From positions 1 to 64,000 of the forward strand of contig JAAYPR010000038.1 of the NCBI GenBank assembly GCA_012519705.1: 64,000 bases of DNA, in the 5' to 3' direction. Made by a program: the position numbers and the translations under genes. The first letter of the stretch is position 1. Each line of letters starts with the position of its first letter. A model generated the notes under the pieces. That model saw nothing but the letters and a program-made list of their open reading frames with translations. It was not told the DNA's origin and did no database searches. Of the stretch, positions 25,963 to 34,640 are shown in pieces. Origin of the DNA: Campylobacteraceae bacterium. Its GTDB lineage: Bacteria; Campylobacterota; Campylobacteria; Campylobacterales; Campylobacteraceae.

Positions 25963-26760
25963 TTATTTATACAAATTATTCGCACTCATCTCTAAAAACT
26001 GGGTCTGTTTGGCTGCTGGGTAAGCCCTTTTCATCTCAGATATAAACGCTTCTTTTCCAAGGTTTTTATTTAGCAGGTTTTGAGCGGTTTTTAAATACTC
26101 TATCACAAACTCCACTCCACTTGAACTAACAGCTGTCATATGAGATGAAAGTATAGTTCCATGTCCTTTTTTCTTCACATTTTCCCATTTTTTGATCTGC
26201 TCTTTTATAGCGTCCCTACTTGAAATAAAATAGTGTGAATTATCAGCCGCTATATGAGTGAAGTAAATGCTTTGCCCCTCTATCTCAAAGTCGATTTCTG
26301 GCGGAAAAGCGTTGTCGTTTGAGTGGATGATAAAGCTTACTCCATTTATGACGTTTTTACCATCTTCTAAAAAATTTGTCACTCTCATGGACTCTCTTAT
26401 CATGTCTTCTTTGAAAATTTCTCCAAACAAATCTATAAAAAACTGAACTTTCCCACTAGCTACAAACTCATCCATCGCTCTAGTTCCATAAGTTGGAACT
26501 CCTTCATAGACTCCGCTTGAAATAGGATGAGTCGCTAAAATAACCGCCTCAAGAGGCTTATTTAACGTCTCGATAAAGCGGTTTAACGCTCTTTCTGACT
26601 TCACAGTCTCTTGTGGGTCAACTAAAATCAAAAACTCATCAAACTCTAAAATGTTTGAAACACTCCCAGACGCTCCTGTAAATGAGTGGACTTTTAGCCC
26701 TGCCCCAAAAACAAAAGCTACACAGAGAGTTAAAACTGCCAAAACTCTACTAAATTTCAT
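25963..26760 (-). CDS. Secreted metallo-beta-lactamase-fold protein with degenerate metal site
   Basis: This 265-residue exported protein begins with signal peptide MKFSRVLAVLTLCVAFVFG and has the MBL fold outline: SNILEFDEFLILVDPQ, then ILATHPISSGVYEG where the family usually has HxHxDH, ITHIAADNSHYF-like strands and LSSHM. Only the first histidine of the metal motif remains, so hydrolase activity is doubtful. It may bind a ligand rather than cleave one. It is single, with AAGGAG before the ATG. Confidence 0.7.
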   Translation of the reverse strand: MKFSRVLAVLTLCVAFVFGAGLKVHSFTGASGSVSNILEFDEFLILVDPQETVKSERALNRFIETLNKPLEAVILATHPISSGVYEGVPTYGTRAMDEFVASGKVQFFIDLFGEIFKEDMIRESMRVTNFLEDGKNVINGVSFIIHSNDNAFPPEIDFEIEGQSIYFTHIAADNSHYFISSRDAIKEQIKKWENVKKKGHGTILSSHMTAVSSSGVEFVIEYLKTAQNLLNKNLGKEAFISEMKRAYPAAKQTQFLEMSANNLYK

Positions 26761-26887
26761 AAAAACTCCTTTAAATTTTCTCTATTACTAAGTTTAAATT
26801 ATACCACCAAACAACGCTATATTCAAATTTAAAAAATAATATTTTAAAATGTAATCAAAATGTAACTTTTTACTGCTATACTTTGGC

Positions 26888-27051
26888 ATCTTCTTTATAA
26901 AGAGTTAAAACAAAACCGGTTTAGAGAGTTAAACTCTAATCGGTTGTTTTAGCGGTTTAAAAGATGATATTTAGGGATAAACCCCTAAATCTGCTACTTA
27001 AATAACTTACTCCAAGTGCTATTAAATTTTAATAGCACGCTTTTTCTGAAC
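26888..27051 (+). ncRNA. Candidate small RNA in a 311-base gap
   Basis: Within 26761-27071 the plus strand shows an extended -10 TGCTATACT (26874-26882), no ORF, and three hairpins in order. One is ACCGG..TTAGAG/CTCTAA..CGGT (about 26916-26946). The second is TTTAGGG/CCCCTAAA (about 26970-26988). The third is GTGCTATTA/TAATAGCAC (27017-27039), followed by GCTTTTTC. The T-run fits only plus-strand transcription, while both flanking genes are on the minus strand. Promoter, structure and terminator are all visible, but no known family is recognised. Confidence 0.5.
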
Positions 27052-27071
27052 CTAAATTTTAAAAAAACTCT

Positions 27072-27959
27072 TTATTTTTTAGCATTTAAAACTCCGCCAA
27101 AGATGATTAAAACTATACCTAAAAACGCAACTAAATTTGGCAAATCATCTCCCATTAAAGTCCCTATAATGATAGAAAACACGATTACCGAGTAACCAAC
27201 AGCTCCGACAATGCCAGCTTTTGCCACAGCATAAGCCTTTGTCATATAAATTTGCGAAAGTGATGAAAAAAGCCCTATGAAAAATATATAAACCCACTCC
27301 AGCCCGCTTGGCATGATAAATTTCTCCATTATAAAAGAAAATCTCTCGCTCTCAAAAGCTTCTGCCAAAAGCATGATGATGGCTGGAAAAAGAGTTCCTA
27401 TTATCATAAAGCTTAGCACGATAGCTCTTGTATCGTAGTATTTCCTAAGCTCTCTAATGCTAGTAAATGCTAACGCCGCAAAGATAGCGTTTAGTAACCC
27501 AAAGATATGGTTTATATCTAAGTTCATAGTTGGCTGCATTACCAAAAGCATACCAAAAAGCCCTATAGTTATCGCTATCCAGCCTTTTTTGCCGATTTTC
27601 TCGCCTAAAAACACAAAAGCAAAAATGGCGGTAAAGATAGGCGAAAGTCTTGAGTATGTAACGGCGTCAGCTAGCGGGATGGTTGAGACGTTGTAGATAT
27701 ATGAAAACATAGCGATAAACCCAGCCAAACCTCTAAATATAAGAAGCCACGGTTTACCTCCGACTTGCTCTAGCGGGGTTTTAAAAAACGTAACCGCTAT
27801 CAGAACAATGCCTACTAAATTTCTAAAAAATACTATCTCTATGCTTGGTAAATTTGATGATAGTGCCTTCAAAAAAGCTCCCATTATCGCCAAACAAAGC
27901 GATGAAATAGCCATATAAAACATACCTAAATGCACGCTGTTTTTAAACTTTAAACCCAT
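27072..27959 (-). CDS. EamA/DMT-family transporter
   Basis: This 295-residue inner-membrane protein has ten hydrophobic helices in two EamA repeats. The first repeat carries FFRNLVGIVLI and LADAVTYSRLSPIFTAIFAFVFLGEKIG, the second YMTKAYAVAKAGIVGAVGYSVIVFS. Such proteins export metabolites or amino acids. The substrate is unknown. A clear paralogue is encoded at 44705-45610. Confidence 0.85.
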   Translation of the reverse strand: MGLKFKNSVHLGMFYMAISSLCLAIMGAFLKALSSNLPSIEIVFFRNLVGIVLIAVTFFKTPLEQVGGKPWLLIFRGLAGFIAMFSYIYNVSTIPLADAVTYSRLSPIFTAIFAFVFLGEKIGKKGWIAITIGLFGMLLVMQPTMNLDINHIFGLLNAIFAALAFTSIRELRKYYDTRAIVLSFMIIGTLFPAIIMLLAEAFESERFSFIMEKFIMPSGLEWVYIFFIGLFSSLSQIYMTKAYAVAKAGIVGAVGYSVIVFSIIIGTLMGDDLPNLVAFLGIVLIIFGGVLNAKK

Positions 27960-28081
27960 TTTTACCTCTGTTTAAATCTCTGTTATATAATCTCTTAAGA
28001 ATAATACTTTTTTTTAAACAATGTTTGTATATTACACAAATTTTGCTAAAATTCACACAAATTTGTAATGAAAGGAAGAAA

Positions 28082-29104
28082 ATGGAGTATAGATTTATAG
28101 GAAGAAGTGGTTTAAGAGTGACATCTATCGCTCTTGGGACTATGACTTTTGGGATAATGAGCGATAAAAAAGAGAGCTTTAGGATAATGGATAAAGCTTA
28201 TGATGCGGGGATAAATTTCTTCGATACAGCTGAAATTTACCCAGTTCCAGCTCGTGCTGATATGGTCGGAACAACTGAGAGTATCATCGGCGAATGGCTA
28301 AAAGATAAACCTCGCGACTCTTTAATCATCGCTACAAAAGTAGCAGGAGCATCAAGTGGCTGGTTCGTTCCACCTGTTAGACACGGACTTACCTCCATAG
28401 ATAGACATCATTTGATAAAAGGAGTTGAAGGCTCACTAAAAAGACTTGGAACTGACTATATCGACCTTTATCAAGTTCACTGGCCTGATATGGTAGTGCC
28501 ACTTGAAGAGTCGCTGGAGGCTTTAGATAGGCTAGTAGAGAGTGGAAAAGTCCGCTACATCGGCACTAGCAACGACACAGCTTATGGACTAACAAAGGCA
28601 AATGAGATAAGTAAATTTAAAGGGCTTGCAAGGTTTCAGTCTATCCAAAATAACTTCTCGCTAAATAACCCACGTTTTTTTGACGAACTAGCAGAAGTTT
28701 GTAAAAAAGAGCAAATTTCTCTTCTTCCCTACTCGCCTCTTGCTGGTGGAGTTCTAACTGGAAAGTATGATATCGATAGCCTTCCAGAAGGCTCAAGGTT
28801 TCATGAGTATAAATACAAAATGGGCTCAGACAGACATGTGGCGATGATAAATAGGTTTGTAAATGAAAAAACTATCTCTTCGGTTAAAAGATACGCCGAA
28901 ATCGCAAAAGAACACGGCATGAGCCTGACAACTCTAGCAACTGCTTGGAGCAAACACTGGGAGTTTGTAGCAAGTACGATAATAGGCGTTAGAAACGCAG
29001 ACCAGCTAGATGAAATTTTAAAAGCATTTGATGTAAAGTTAAGCGATGAAATCATCGAAGAGTGTAAGAAAGTTCAAAAAGAGTTTTTATATCCGATGGG
29101 GTGA
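28082..29104 (+). CDS. Aldo/keto reductase (Tas-like)
   Basis: This is a 340-residue NADPH-dependent oxidoreductase with TIM-barrel fold. The ATG at 28082 is preceded by GAAAGGAAG; the earlier in-frame start lacks a ribosome site. The catalytic tetrad is visible: Asp and Tyr in FFDTAEIYPVPAR, Lys in IIATKVAG and His in YQVHWPD. The TESIIGEWLKD segment and C-terminal ASTIIGVRNADQL match the Tas/YajO group. The substrate is unknown; it may reduce aldehydes. It converges on the ABC transporter operon. Confidence 0.9.
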   Translation: MEYRFIGRSGLRVTSIALGTMTFGIMSDKKESFRIMDKAYDAGINFFDTAEIYPVPARADMVGTTESIIGEWLKDKPRDSLIIATKVAGASSGWFVPPVRHGLTSIDRHHLIKGVEGSLKRLGTDYIDLYQVHWPDMVVPLEESLEALDRLVESGKVRYIGTSNDTAYGLTKANEISKFKGLARFQSIQNNFSLNNPRFFDELAEVCKKEQISLLPYSPLAGGVLTGKYDIDSLPEGSRFHEYKYKMGSDRHVAMINRFVNEKTISSVKRYAEIAKEHGMSLTTLATAWSKHWEFVASTIIGVRNADQLDEILKAFDVKLSDEIIEECKKVQKEFLYPMG

Positions 29105-29111
29105 GTTTAAG

Positions 29112-29144
29112 GGCTAAATTTGGTGTAAAAAGCTAAATTTAGCC
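29112..29144. terminator. Bidirectional hairpin between convergent genes
   Basis: Arms GGCTAAATTT and AAATTTAGCC flank a 13-base loop between the reductase and the ABC ATPase genes, and touch the ATPase stop codon. A T-run is lacking on both sides. Confidence 0.5.
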
Positions 29145-29908
29145 TAGCTATTTATAGACTCCAGCTTATCTAAAAGCTCTTGATTTAGCTTAGCATATTC
29201 AGGATTTGCCCTTTCTCTAACGCCTGACATTTTTACTTCTATATCAGTTACTATATTTTTCTTGCCTTTGCCCATTAAGATAATCCTATCAGCCAAATAT
29301 ATCGCCTCATCCACGCTGTGAGTAACAAAAACTATAGTTTTTTTATGTTGCTCCCAAATTCTTAAAAGCTCTTTTTGTAACCCAATTCTAGTATATGCAT
29401 CAAGTGCCCCAAAAGGCTCATCCATCAAAATAACATCAGGACTATTTGCCAAAGACCTAGCTATGGCGACACGTTGCTGCATACCGCCGGAAAGCTGATG
29501 CGGGTAAGACTTTCTAAAGTTTGTAAGCCCAACGATTTCAAGATACTCATTAACTATCTCTTCTCTTTTGGCTTTTGGCATTTTTTTAAACTTAAGTCCT
29601 AGTGCGATATTTTTCTCAACATTTATCCACGGCAAAAGCGAATAGTTTTGAAAAACAACCCCTATATCTTTTGTAGGTTTTTTATGTTCTTTTCCCCTGT
29701 AAAGCACCTGTCCACTAGTTGCAGTCTCAAGTCCAGAGAGAATTCTTAGCAAAGTTGATTTCCCACAACCAGAGGGTCCAACCAAGCAGACAAACTGATT
29801 TTCATAGATATCTAAATTTAAGTTATTAATTACATTTAGCGTATCTTTTGAACCTTCTAATTCAAAGGATTTATTAACATTTTTTAACTCAAAAACAACT
29901 TTTTTCAT
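29144..29908 (-). CDS. NitT/TauT-type ABC transporter, ATP-binding protein
   Basis: This is a 254-residue ATPase of the SsuB/TauB family: Walker A GPSGCGKS (44-51), signature LSGGMQQR, Walker B VILMDEPFGALD and switch histidine FVTHSVDEA. It is third in an operon (binding protein, permease, ATPase) and starts 3 bases after the permease gene. The family imports sulfonates, nitrate, cyanate, thiamine precursors and aromatic acids such as phthalate; which one applies here is not readable. Confidence 0.92.
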   Translation of the reverse strand: MKKVVFELKNVNKSFELEGSKDTLNVINNLNLDIYENQFVCLVGPSGCGKSTLLRILSGLETATSGQVLYRGKEHKKPTKDIGVVFQNYSLLPWINVEKNIALGLKFKKMPKAKREEIVNEYLEIVGLTNFRKSYPHQLSGGMQQRVAIARSLANSPDVILMDEPFGALDAYTRIGLQKELLRIWEQHKKTIVFVTHSVDEAIYLADRIILMGKGKKNIVTDIEVKMSGVRERANPEYAKLNQELLDKLESINS

Positions 29909-29911
29909 TTG

Positions 29912-30760
29912 CTACTTTACCTTTGCTTCCCATGAAAAATATTTAGCAGTTATAACTCTAAATACCCCATCAAACAACGCACCTATTACACCTATGCAAA
30001 TAATGCCCGTTATAACCAAATCTATCCTTGATAGTTCATAAGCATGAGTGATCAAATACCCAAGCCCGCTAATGCTTCCAGGAAGCATCTCAGCAGCAAC
30101 CAAACACGCCCAAGCAGCTGTAAGACCAGACCTTAGTCCGCTCACTATCGAAGGTCCAGCAGCTGGTATCAAAACATAGAAAAATATATCTTTTTTTGAA
30201 GCCCCAAGAACTTCCGCACTCTCAATCAAAACTTTTCTAACATTAGCAACGCCTTGCATTGTGCTGCCCCAAACAGGAAAAAACGAACCAAGTGCTATTA
30301 AAAAAATCATTGATAATTTAAAGTTATCAAGCATCGCAAATGTAGGTCCGTATGGCAAGTCTAAAACACGAGCAAAGCTATTTATACCAAACCATCCCAA
30401 AACTAACGGCATCCAAGCGATTGACGGAACCGGTTTAAAAATAGAGATAAAATTTTCAAAAAACGCTCTAATAGGTTTAAAATATCCCATAAGTAGCCCC
30501 AAAGGAATCGCAACTATAACGCCGATAAAATACCCTGATAAAACACGAACTAAGCTATAAGCGATATTTTTTGGGATACTTCCGATACCGATAAAGTTAT
30601 CAAAAGAGTGAAGAAAATTATTTGCAACACTGCTTGCGGTTGCTAAAATAGCAGGCTTAGCAAGTTCCCTAGCACCAACCTCCCACAGCACTATAAAAGT
30701 CACTGGAAGTATTAAAGATAGTAGTATATAAAATAGTTTTTTAAATTTTGTATTTTTCAT
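29912..30760 (-). CDS. NitT/TauT-type ABC transporter, permease
   Basis: This 282-residue inner-membrane permease has about six helices and the EAA docking loop ESAEVLGASKKDIFFYVLIPAAGPSIVSGLR (about 180-210). The early motif LLMGYFKPIRAFFENFISIFKPVPSIAWMPL is typical of the SsuC/TauC group. It is separated from the binding-protein gene by 36 bases holding a strong hairpin. Confidence 0.92.
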   Translation of the reverse strand: MKNTKFKKLFYILLSLILPVTFIVLWEVGARELAKPAILATASSVANNFLHSFDNFIGIGSIPKNIAYSLVRVLSGYFIGVIVAIPLGLLMGYFKPIRAFFENFISIFKPVPSIAWMPLVLGWFGINSFARVLDLPYGPTFAMLDNFKLSMIFLIALGSFFPVWGSTMQGVANVRKVLIESAEVLGASKKDIFFYVLIPAAGPSIVSGLRSGLTAAWACLVAAEMLPGSISGLGYLITHAYELSRIDLVITGIICIGVIGALFDGVFRVITAKYFSWEAKVK

Positions 30761-30764
30761 GTTT

Positions 30765-30791
30765 TAGATAAGGGCTAAAAACCCTTATCTA
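30765..30791 (-). promoter_or_regulatory. Intercistronic hairpin between binding-protein and permease genes
   Basis: A ten-base-pair stem TAGATAAGGG / CCCTTATCTA with a seven-base loop lies just after the binding-protein stop codon. In transcription direction it is followed by AAAACATG rather than a T-run, so it more likely protects the upstream message end or reduces read-through than stops all transcription. Confidence 0.6.
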
Positions 30792-30796
30792 TCCTT

Positions 30797-31918
30797 TTAA
30801 CTATTTGTTGTGATTTTGTTTGAGTACGTAAAATCAAATGCGTTTTTAAGCACTTCGTCAAAACTCTCTTTAGTAAGTCTGCCGTTAAATTTACCCATAT
30901 CTTTCATCACGTTATAGTAAGTTTCCATACCGTTGACGAATTTATCTGTAACTTCTGTAGAGTAAGTTGTATCGTTTTTGATTAATACCTCTTTACTTAA
31001 GCCGATAAACTCAGATAGTAGCTCAGCAGCCTCTTCTCTGTTGTTTTGTGCAAAATTTGAAACATCAGTTGCAACTTGCAAAACTGCTTCAACGATTTCA
31101 GGATATTTTTCCATAACATCACCGCGAACATTCATAGAACAGCATGGAAAATCAATCCATTTTCCACCAGGAAGTTGGTCTAAAGTTGCAATTATCTTAC
31201 CTACACCTTGAGACTCTGCATTTTGAGGGTGCGGAACAGGTCCAGCCCAAATTTCAACTTGACCAGCAGCCATAGAAGGGATTAAGTTTTTTAATCCTTT
31301 TAAGTCTGTAAGTAAAACATCGGCATCGTAGTTTGATGCATCTTCTGTAACTTTTAGCCCAGCATCTTTTAGTGCATACTCAAGCACAACTCTTGGGCTA
31401 CTTACTGCTGAGTGATACCCGCCTAAAACTGGCATTTTTGAGTTTTTTGCATACTCTACAAGTTCTTCAAATGTATTATACGGTGCATCTGCCTTAGCAA
31501 CGATAGAAACACCACCACTTTGAACAGGAGCTAGAATTTTTAAATCAACATTGTTGTCATAAGCAGCTAAAAACGCAGTACTTGAACCAAATGCGATATC
31601 TAAATGACCTTGAGTCATCAGCTGTGCACTCTCACTTCCACCGCGTGTAAAAACATGCTCTAAAACGGCAATAAGTTCGCCGTTTTTATATAACTCTAGA
31701 TGAGTTTTGCTAATAGGCTTCATATGTATAGCGTTATTTGCAAACAGCTCTGGCTTTATGAAATTTAAGTGCATATTACCAGTATGAAGTTCATTATTCC
31801 AAGCCATTCTTAAATTTGGAACATCAGCGTGTGACTTAGCCTCTTTTGCCGAAGCAATCGATGCAAAAGCCATTGTGCCTACAAGGCAACTAAGTAGTAA
31901 ATTTGTGAATTTCTTCAT
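30797..31918 (-). CDS. NitT/TauT-type ABC transporter, substrate-binding protein
   Basis: This 373-residue periplasmic protein has a signal peptide ending ASIASA. The mature protein has the two-lobed NMT1/SsuA-type outline (NLRMAWNNELHTGNMHLNF, LMTQGHLDIAFGSSTAFLAAYDNNVDLKILAPVQSGGVSIVAK). Two adjacent cysteines in DFPCCSMNV are unusual for the family. The ligand is unknown. Proximity to a reductase and the aromatic operon makes an aromatic acid a reasonable guess, but taurine- or sulfonate-type ligands are equally compatible. Confidence 0.85.
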   Translation of the reverse strand: MKKFTNLLLSCLVGTMAFASIASAKEAKSHADVPNLRMAWNNELHTGNMHLNFIKPELFANNAIHMKPISKTHLELYKNGELIAVLEHVFTRGGSESAQLMTQGHLDIAFGSSTAFLAAYDNNVDLKILAPVQSGGVSIVAKADAPYNTFEELVEYAKNSKMPVLGGYHSAVSSPRVVLEYALKDAGLKVTEDASNYDADVLLTDLKGLKNLIPSMAAGQVEIWAGPVPHPQNAESQGVGKIIATLDQLPGGKWIDFPCCSMNVRGDVMEKYPEIVEAVLQVATDVSNFAQNNREEAAELLSEFIGLSKEVLIKNDTTYSTEVTDKFVNGMETYYNVMKDMGKFNGRLTKESFDEVLKNAFDFTYSNKITTNS

Positions 31919-31940
31919 GATAAAAACCTTTGTATTTTAT

Positions 31941-31995
31941 ACACTAGCCTAGTGTCATAAGCGAAATTATATCATAAACGATTGGATTAAGTCAA
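31941..31995 (-). promoter_or_regulatory. Near-consensus promoter with palindromic operator
   Basis: On the minus strand TTGACT (31990-31995) and TATAAT (31966-31971) are 18 bases apart, which is close to textbook sigma-70 spacing. A palindrome ACACTAG-C-CTAGTGT (31941-31955) starts about 4 bases after the predicted transcription start. A repressor bound there would block initiation, so this ABC operon is probably substrate- or metabolite-controlled. No repressor gene is adjacent. Confidence 0.65.
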
Positions 31996-32079
31996 TAAAA
32001 ACATTTATACAAAACTTAGGCATTATGAATTTACATTAATAAATTTGATATAATAAAACTTAAAATTTAGGAGAGTAAA

Positions 32080-32679
32080 ATGGAGTTTTTTATTAGCACT
32101 TTTGTTAAAATGTTTTTTATCATGACGCCGTTTTTTGTGCTTTCTGTTTTTATGAGTTTAACCGAACATGCCACAGAAAAAGAGAGAAAAGCCCTTGCTA
32201 TCAAGGTTACAAGAGCGATTATCATCATCTGTCTTGTGATACTCTTTTTTGGAAAACATATTTTTGCTGTTTTTGGTATAACTTTAGATGCGTTTAAAAT
32301 CGGAGCTGGTGCGATACTTTTCCTAACAGCCATTGATTTAGTTCGTGGCACAAAAGAAGACGCTAAAGAAAACACAAAGTCACTAAGTGAAATCGCCGTT
32401 GTCCCTCTTGCTATGCCGATAACAATAGGTCCTGGAACGATAGGGGTGCTTCTTGTTTTTGGGGTTTCGTATAAAAGCACAGCTGAACTAATCACCATAA
32501 CTTTAGCTTTGATATCTGCTATTTTGCTAATCGGAGCGATGCTTTACACTTCAAATTTCATCCAAAGAGTTATCGGCAAACAAGGGCTTTTAGTAATGTC
32601 TAAAATAACTGGGCTAATTTTAGCTGGACTTTCTGCTCAACTGATATTTGAAGGTATAAAAAGTATGTTAAATTTGTAA
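32080..32679 (+). CDS. MarC family integral membrane protein
   Basis: This 199-residue inner-membrane protein has six hydrophobic segments and the MarC/UPF0056 repeats TPFFVLSVFMSLTE and PLAMPITIGPGTIGVLLV. The family includes amino-acid transport candidates, but no activity is firmly assigned; it is not an established antibiotic exporter. It is single, with GGAGAG before the ATG. Confidence 0.85.
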   Translation: MEFFISTFVKMFFIMTPFFVLSVFMSLTEHATEKERKALAIKVTRAIIIICLVILFFGKHIFAVFGITLDAFKIGAGAILFLTAIDLVRGTKEDAKENTKSLSEIAVVPLAMPITIGPGTIGVLLVFGVSYKSTAELITITLALISAILLIGAMLYTSNFIQRVIGKQGLLVMSKITGLILAGLSAQLIFEGIKSMLNL

Positions 32680-32755
32680 ATTTAACCTTGGGATTTTAGA
32701 GCCGAATTTATTAGTGAATATATTTGCTAAATTTAACTCTCAAATTTTATGAACT

Positions 32756-33408
32756 GGATTGCCACGGCATTTTCAATGCCTCGCAATGACTGATAGAAGG
32801 TAAAATTTTTAAGAGAATTAAGATTTTTTATATAAAAATATAAACTTCTTATAAATAAAAACACTAAATCCACCATAGTCGTCATTGCGAGTTTATAAAA
32901 TAAACGAAGCAATCCATCAAATAAAGGCTCGATAAATTTATAAGATTTCTACTTATAGAATTTTTAATTTATAATTTAATAGAGAAAATACCTTAAGTTT
33001 AACTCTAAATTTACCCAAATGGATTGCCACGTTTGCTAACGCAAACTCGCAATGGCGGGATTAGTAGATAAATTGTCATAAGAAAATTTATAACTAAATT
33101 TGCTAAAGTTCACTTTAAAATTTTAAAAACTAGATTGCCACGCTTGCTAACGCAAGCTCGCAATGACAGGCGGAATGTGTTTTAAAAGCGAATTTCTTAG
33201 GCATAGCTCTGAAATTTTAAGGTCTAAATCGCTTCAACCTAAAGGTTTCGTAATGACGGATGGAAAGTGATTTTAAAACAAATGATAAAACATAAAAATA
33301 TAAATTTTTAAGAAAGAGTTTCTTGCCAAATTTCTTTGACAAGAAAAGTAGTTTAAAAAACTAAATCGCCACGACCTTAACGCTACGCTTTAAGGTCATA
33401 CAACGATG
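32756..33408. repeat. Hairpin repeat cluster downstream of pobA
   Basis: The 741-base gap 32680-33420 has no gene. Copies lie at 32756-32791 (stem GGCATT..AATGCC), 32880-32915 (inverted), 33021-33060, 33132-33170, 33226-33259 and a degenerate one at 33362-33408 (stem GACCTTAA..TTAAGGTC). Around 32916-32960 the inverted form of AGTAGAAATCTTATAAATTT also appears, which precedes copies at 765 and 3100. The repeat family therefore has a longer conserved left flank. Confidence 0.8.
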
Positions 33409-33420
33409 ATAAAAACTAAA

Positions 33421-34614
33421 TTATTTCAAATCTTCATAAGGAAGACCAACGTATTGCTCAGCGATAACTTTTCTACCAGCTTCTGAGTTGATGAAATACT
33501 GAAGTTCTGAAATTTCCATTTTCTTATCAAATACCTCTTTATTTCCACCAAAGTCGTGAAGCATATCAGTCATCCACCATGAAAATCTCACACCATTCCA
33601 TACTCTTCTTAGGGCTATCGGCGAGTATTGTTCGATACATTTTTTATCGCCCTCTTTATAAACTCTAGTCATGATTTTATATAGAGTTGAAACGTCTGAT
33701 GCTGCTAGGTTTAGACCTTTTGCACCTGTTGGTGGAACGATGTGTCCAGCATCTCCAACCAAGAAAAGATTTCCATACTGAAGCGGTTCACAGATGAAAG
33801 AGCGTGTCGGAACTAAGCTTTTTTCGATGCTTGGTTTTCTTATGATGTTTTTTCTAACGCTTTCTGGCATTCTTCTTTCAAACTCATCGTAAAATCTCTC
33901 ATCACTCCAGTCTTCAACATTATCAGTTGCTGGAACTTGGATGTAGAGTCTAGTTAAGTTTTGGTTTCTCATACTTGCTAGTGCAAAACCGTGGTCGCTT
34001 TTTGCGTAAATGAGATGGTCATTTACAGGTTTTGTTTCAGCCATGATACCAAGCCAACCAAATGGATAAACTTTCTCATACTCAGTTCTCACATCAGCTG
34101 GAATAGTCTGCCTTGAAACACCGTGGAAACCATCACACCCTGCGATATAGTCACAATCTAGTCTGTACTCAACGCCATCTTTTGTGTAAGTTACATATGG
34201 GTTGTCGCTTTTTACATCGTGAAGTGCCACATCTTCTGCTTCATAAACAGCTTTTAGTCCTCTTTTTTCTCTTTCTTCCATCATATCTCTTGTGATATCA
34301 ACTTGTCCATACACGATAACATCTTCACCCGTTAACTCTTCAAGATTAATCGGCACTCTTAAGTCGTTGAACGAAATTTCAACGCCGTCATGAACTTCGC
34401 CTAAAGTGTCCATGTTGTGAGCAACACCAGCTTCTCTAACAAGCTTTGCAAAACCTTGCTCTAAAACACCAGCTCTAATTCTTCCTAAAACATACTCGCC
34501 AGTTTTTCTCTCTAGGATAACGCTATCTATTCCTTGCTTATCTAAAAGCAGACTTAAAAGTAGTCCCGATGGTCCAGCACCGATAATTGCAACTTGAGTT
34601 TTTTGAGTTTTCAT
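33421..34614 (-). CDS. pobA: 4-hydroxybenzoate 3-monooxygenase
   Basis: This 397-residue FAD monooxygenase hydroxylates 4-hydroxybenzoate to protocatechuate using NAD(P)H and O2. FAD motifs are in place: GAGPSG (12-17), the DG motif in CDGFHGVSR (about 160) and the GD motif in GDAGHIVPPTGAKGLNLA (about 285-302), whose proline loop closes the active site. The segment SMRNQNLTRLYIQVP corresponds to the substrate-binding strand. It is the last gene of the lig operon, 26 bases after ligC, and supplies the substrate for LigAB. Confidence 0.93.
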   Translation of the reverse strand: MKTQKTQVAIIGAGPSGLLLSLLLDKQGIDSVILERKTGEYVLGRIRAGVLEQGFAKLVREAGVAHNMDTLGEVHDGVEISFNDLRVPINLEELTGEDVIVYGQVDITRDMMEEREKRGLKAVYEAEDVALHDVKSDNPYVTYTKDGVEYRLDCDYIAGCDGFHGVSRQTIPADVRTEYEKVYPFGWLGIMAETKPVNDHLIYAKSDHGFALASMRNQNLTRLYIQVPATDNVEDWSDERFYDEFERRMPESVRKNIIRKPSIEKSLVPTRSFICEPLQYGNLFLVGDAGHIVPPTGAKGLNLAASDVSTLYKIMTRVYKEGDKKCIEQYSPIALRRVWNGVRFSWWMTDMLHDFGGNKEVFDKKMEISELQYFINSEAGRKVIAEQYVGLPYEDLK

Positions 34615-34640
34615 GATTTCTCCTTATTTACAGATTGGTT

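Noticed and set aside
765-33408. Possibility that the repeats form CRISPR arrays
   Set aside because: Copies are in both orientations, unevenly spaced, with variable centres and conserved edges, and no cas gene is present.
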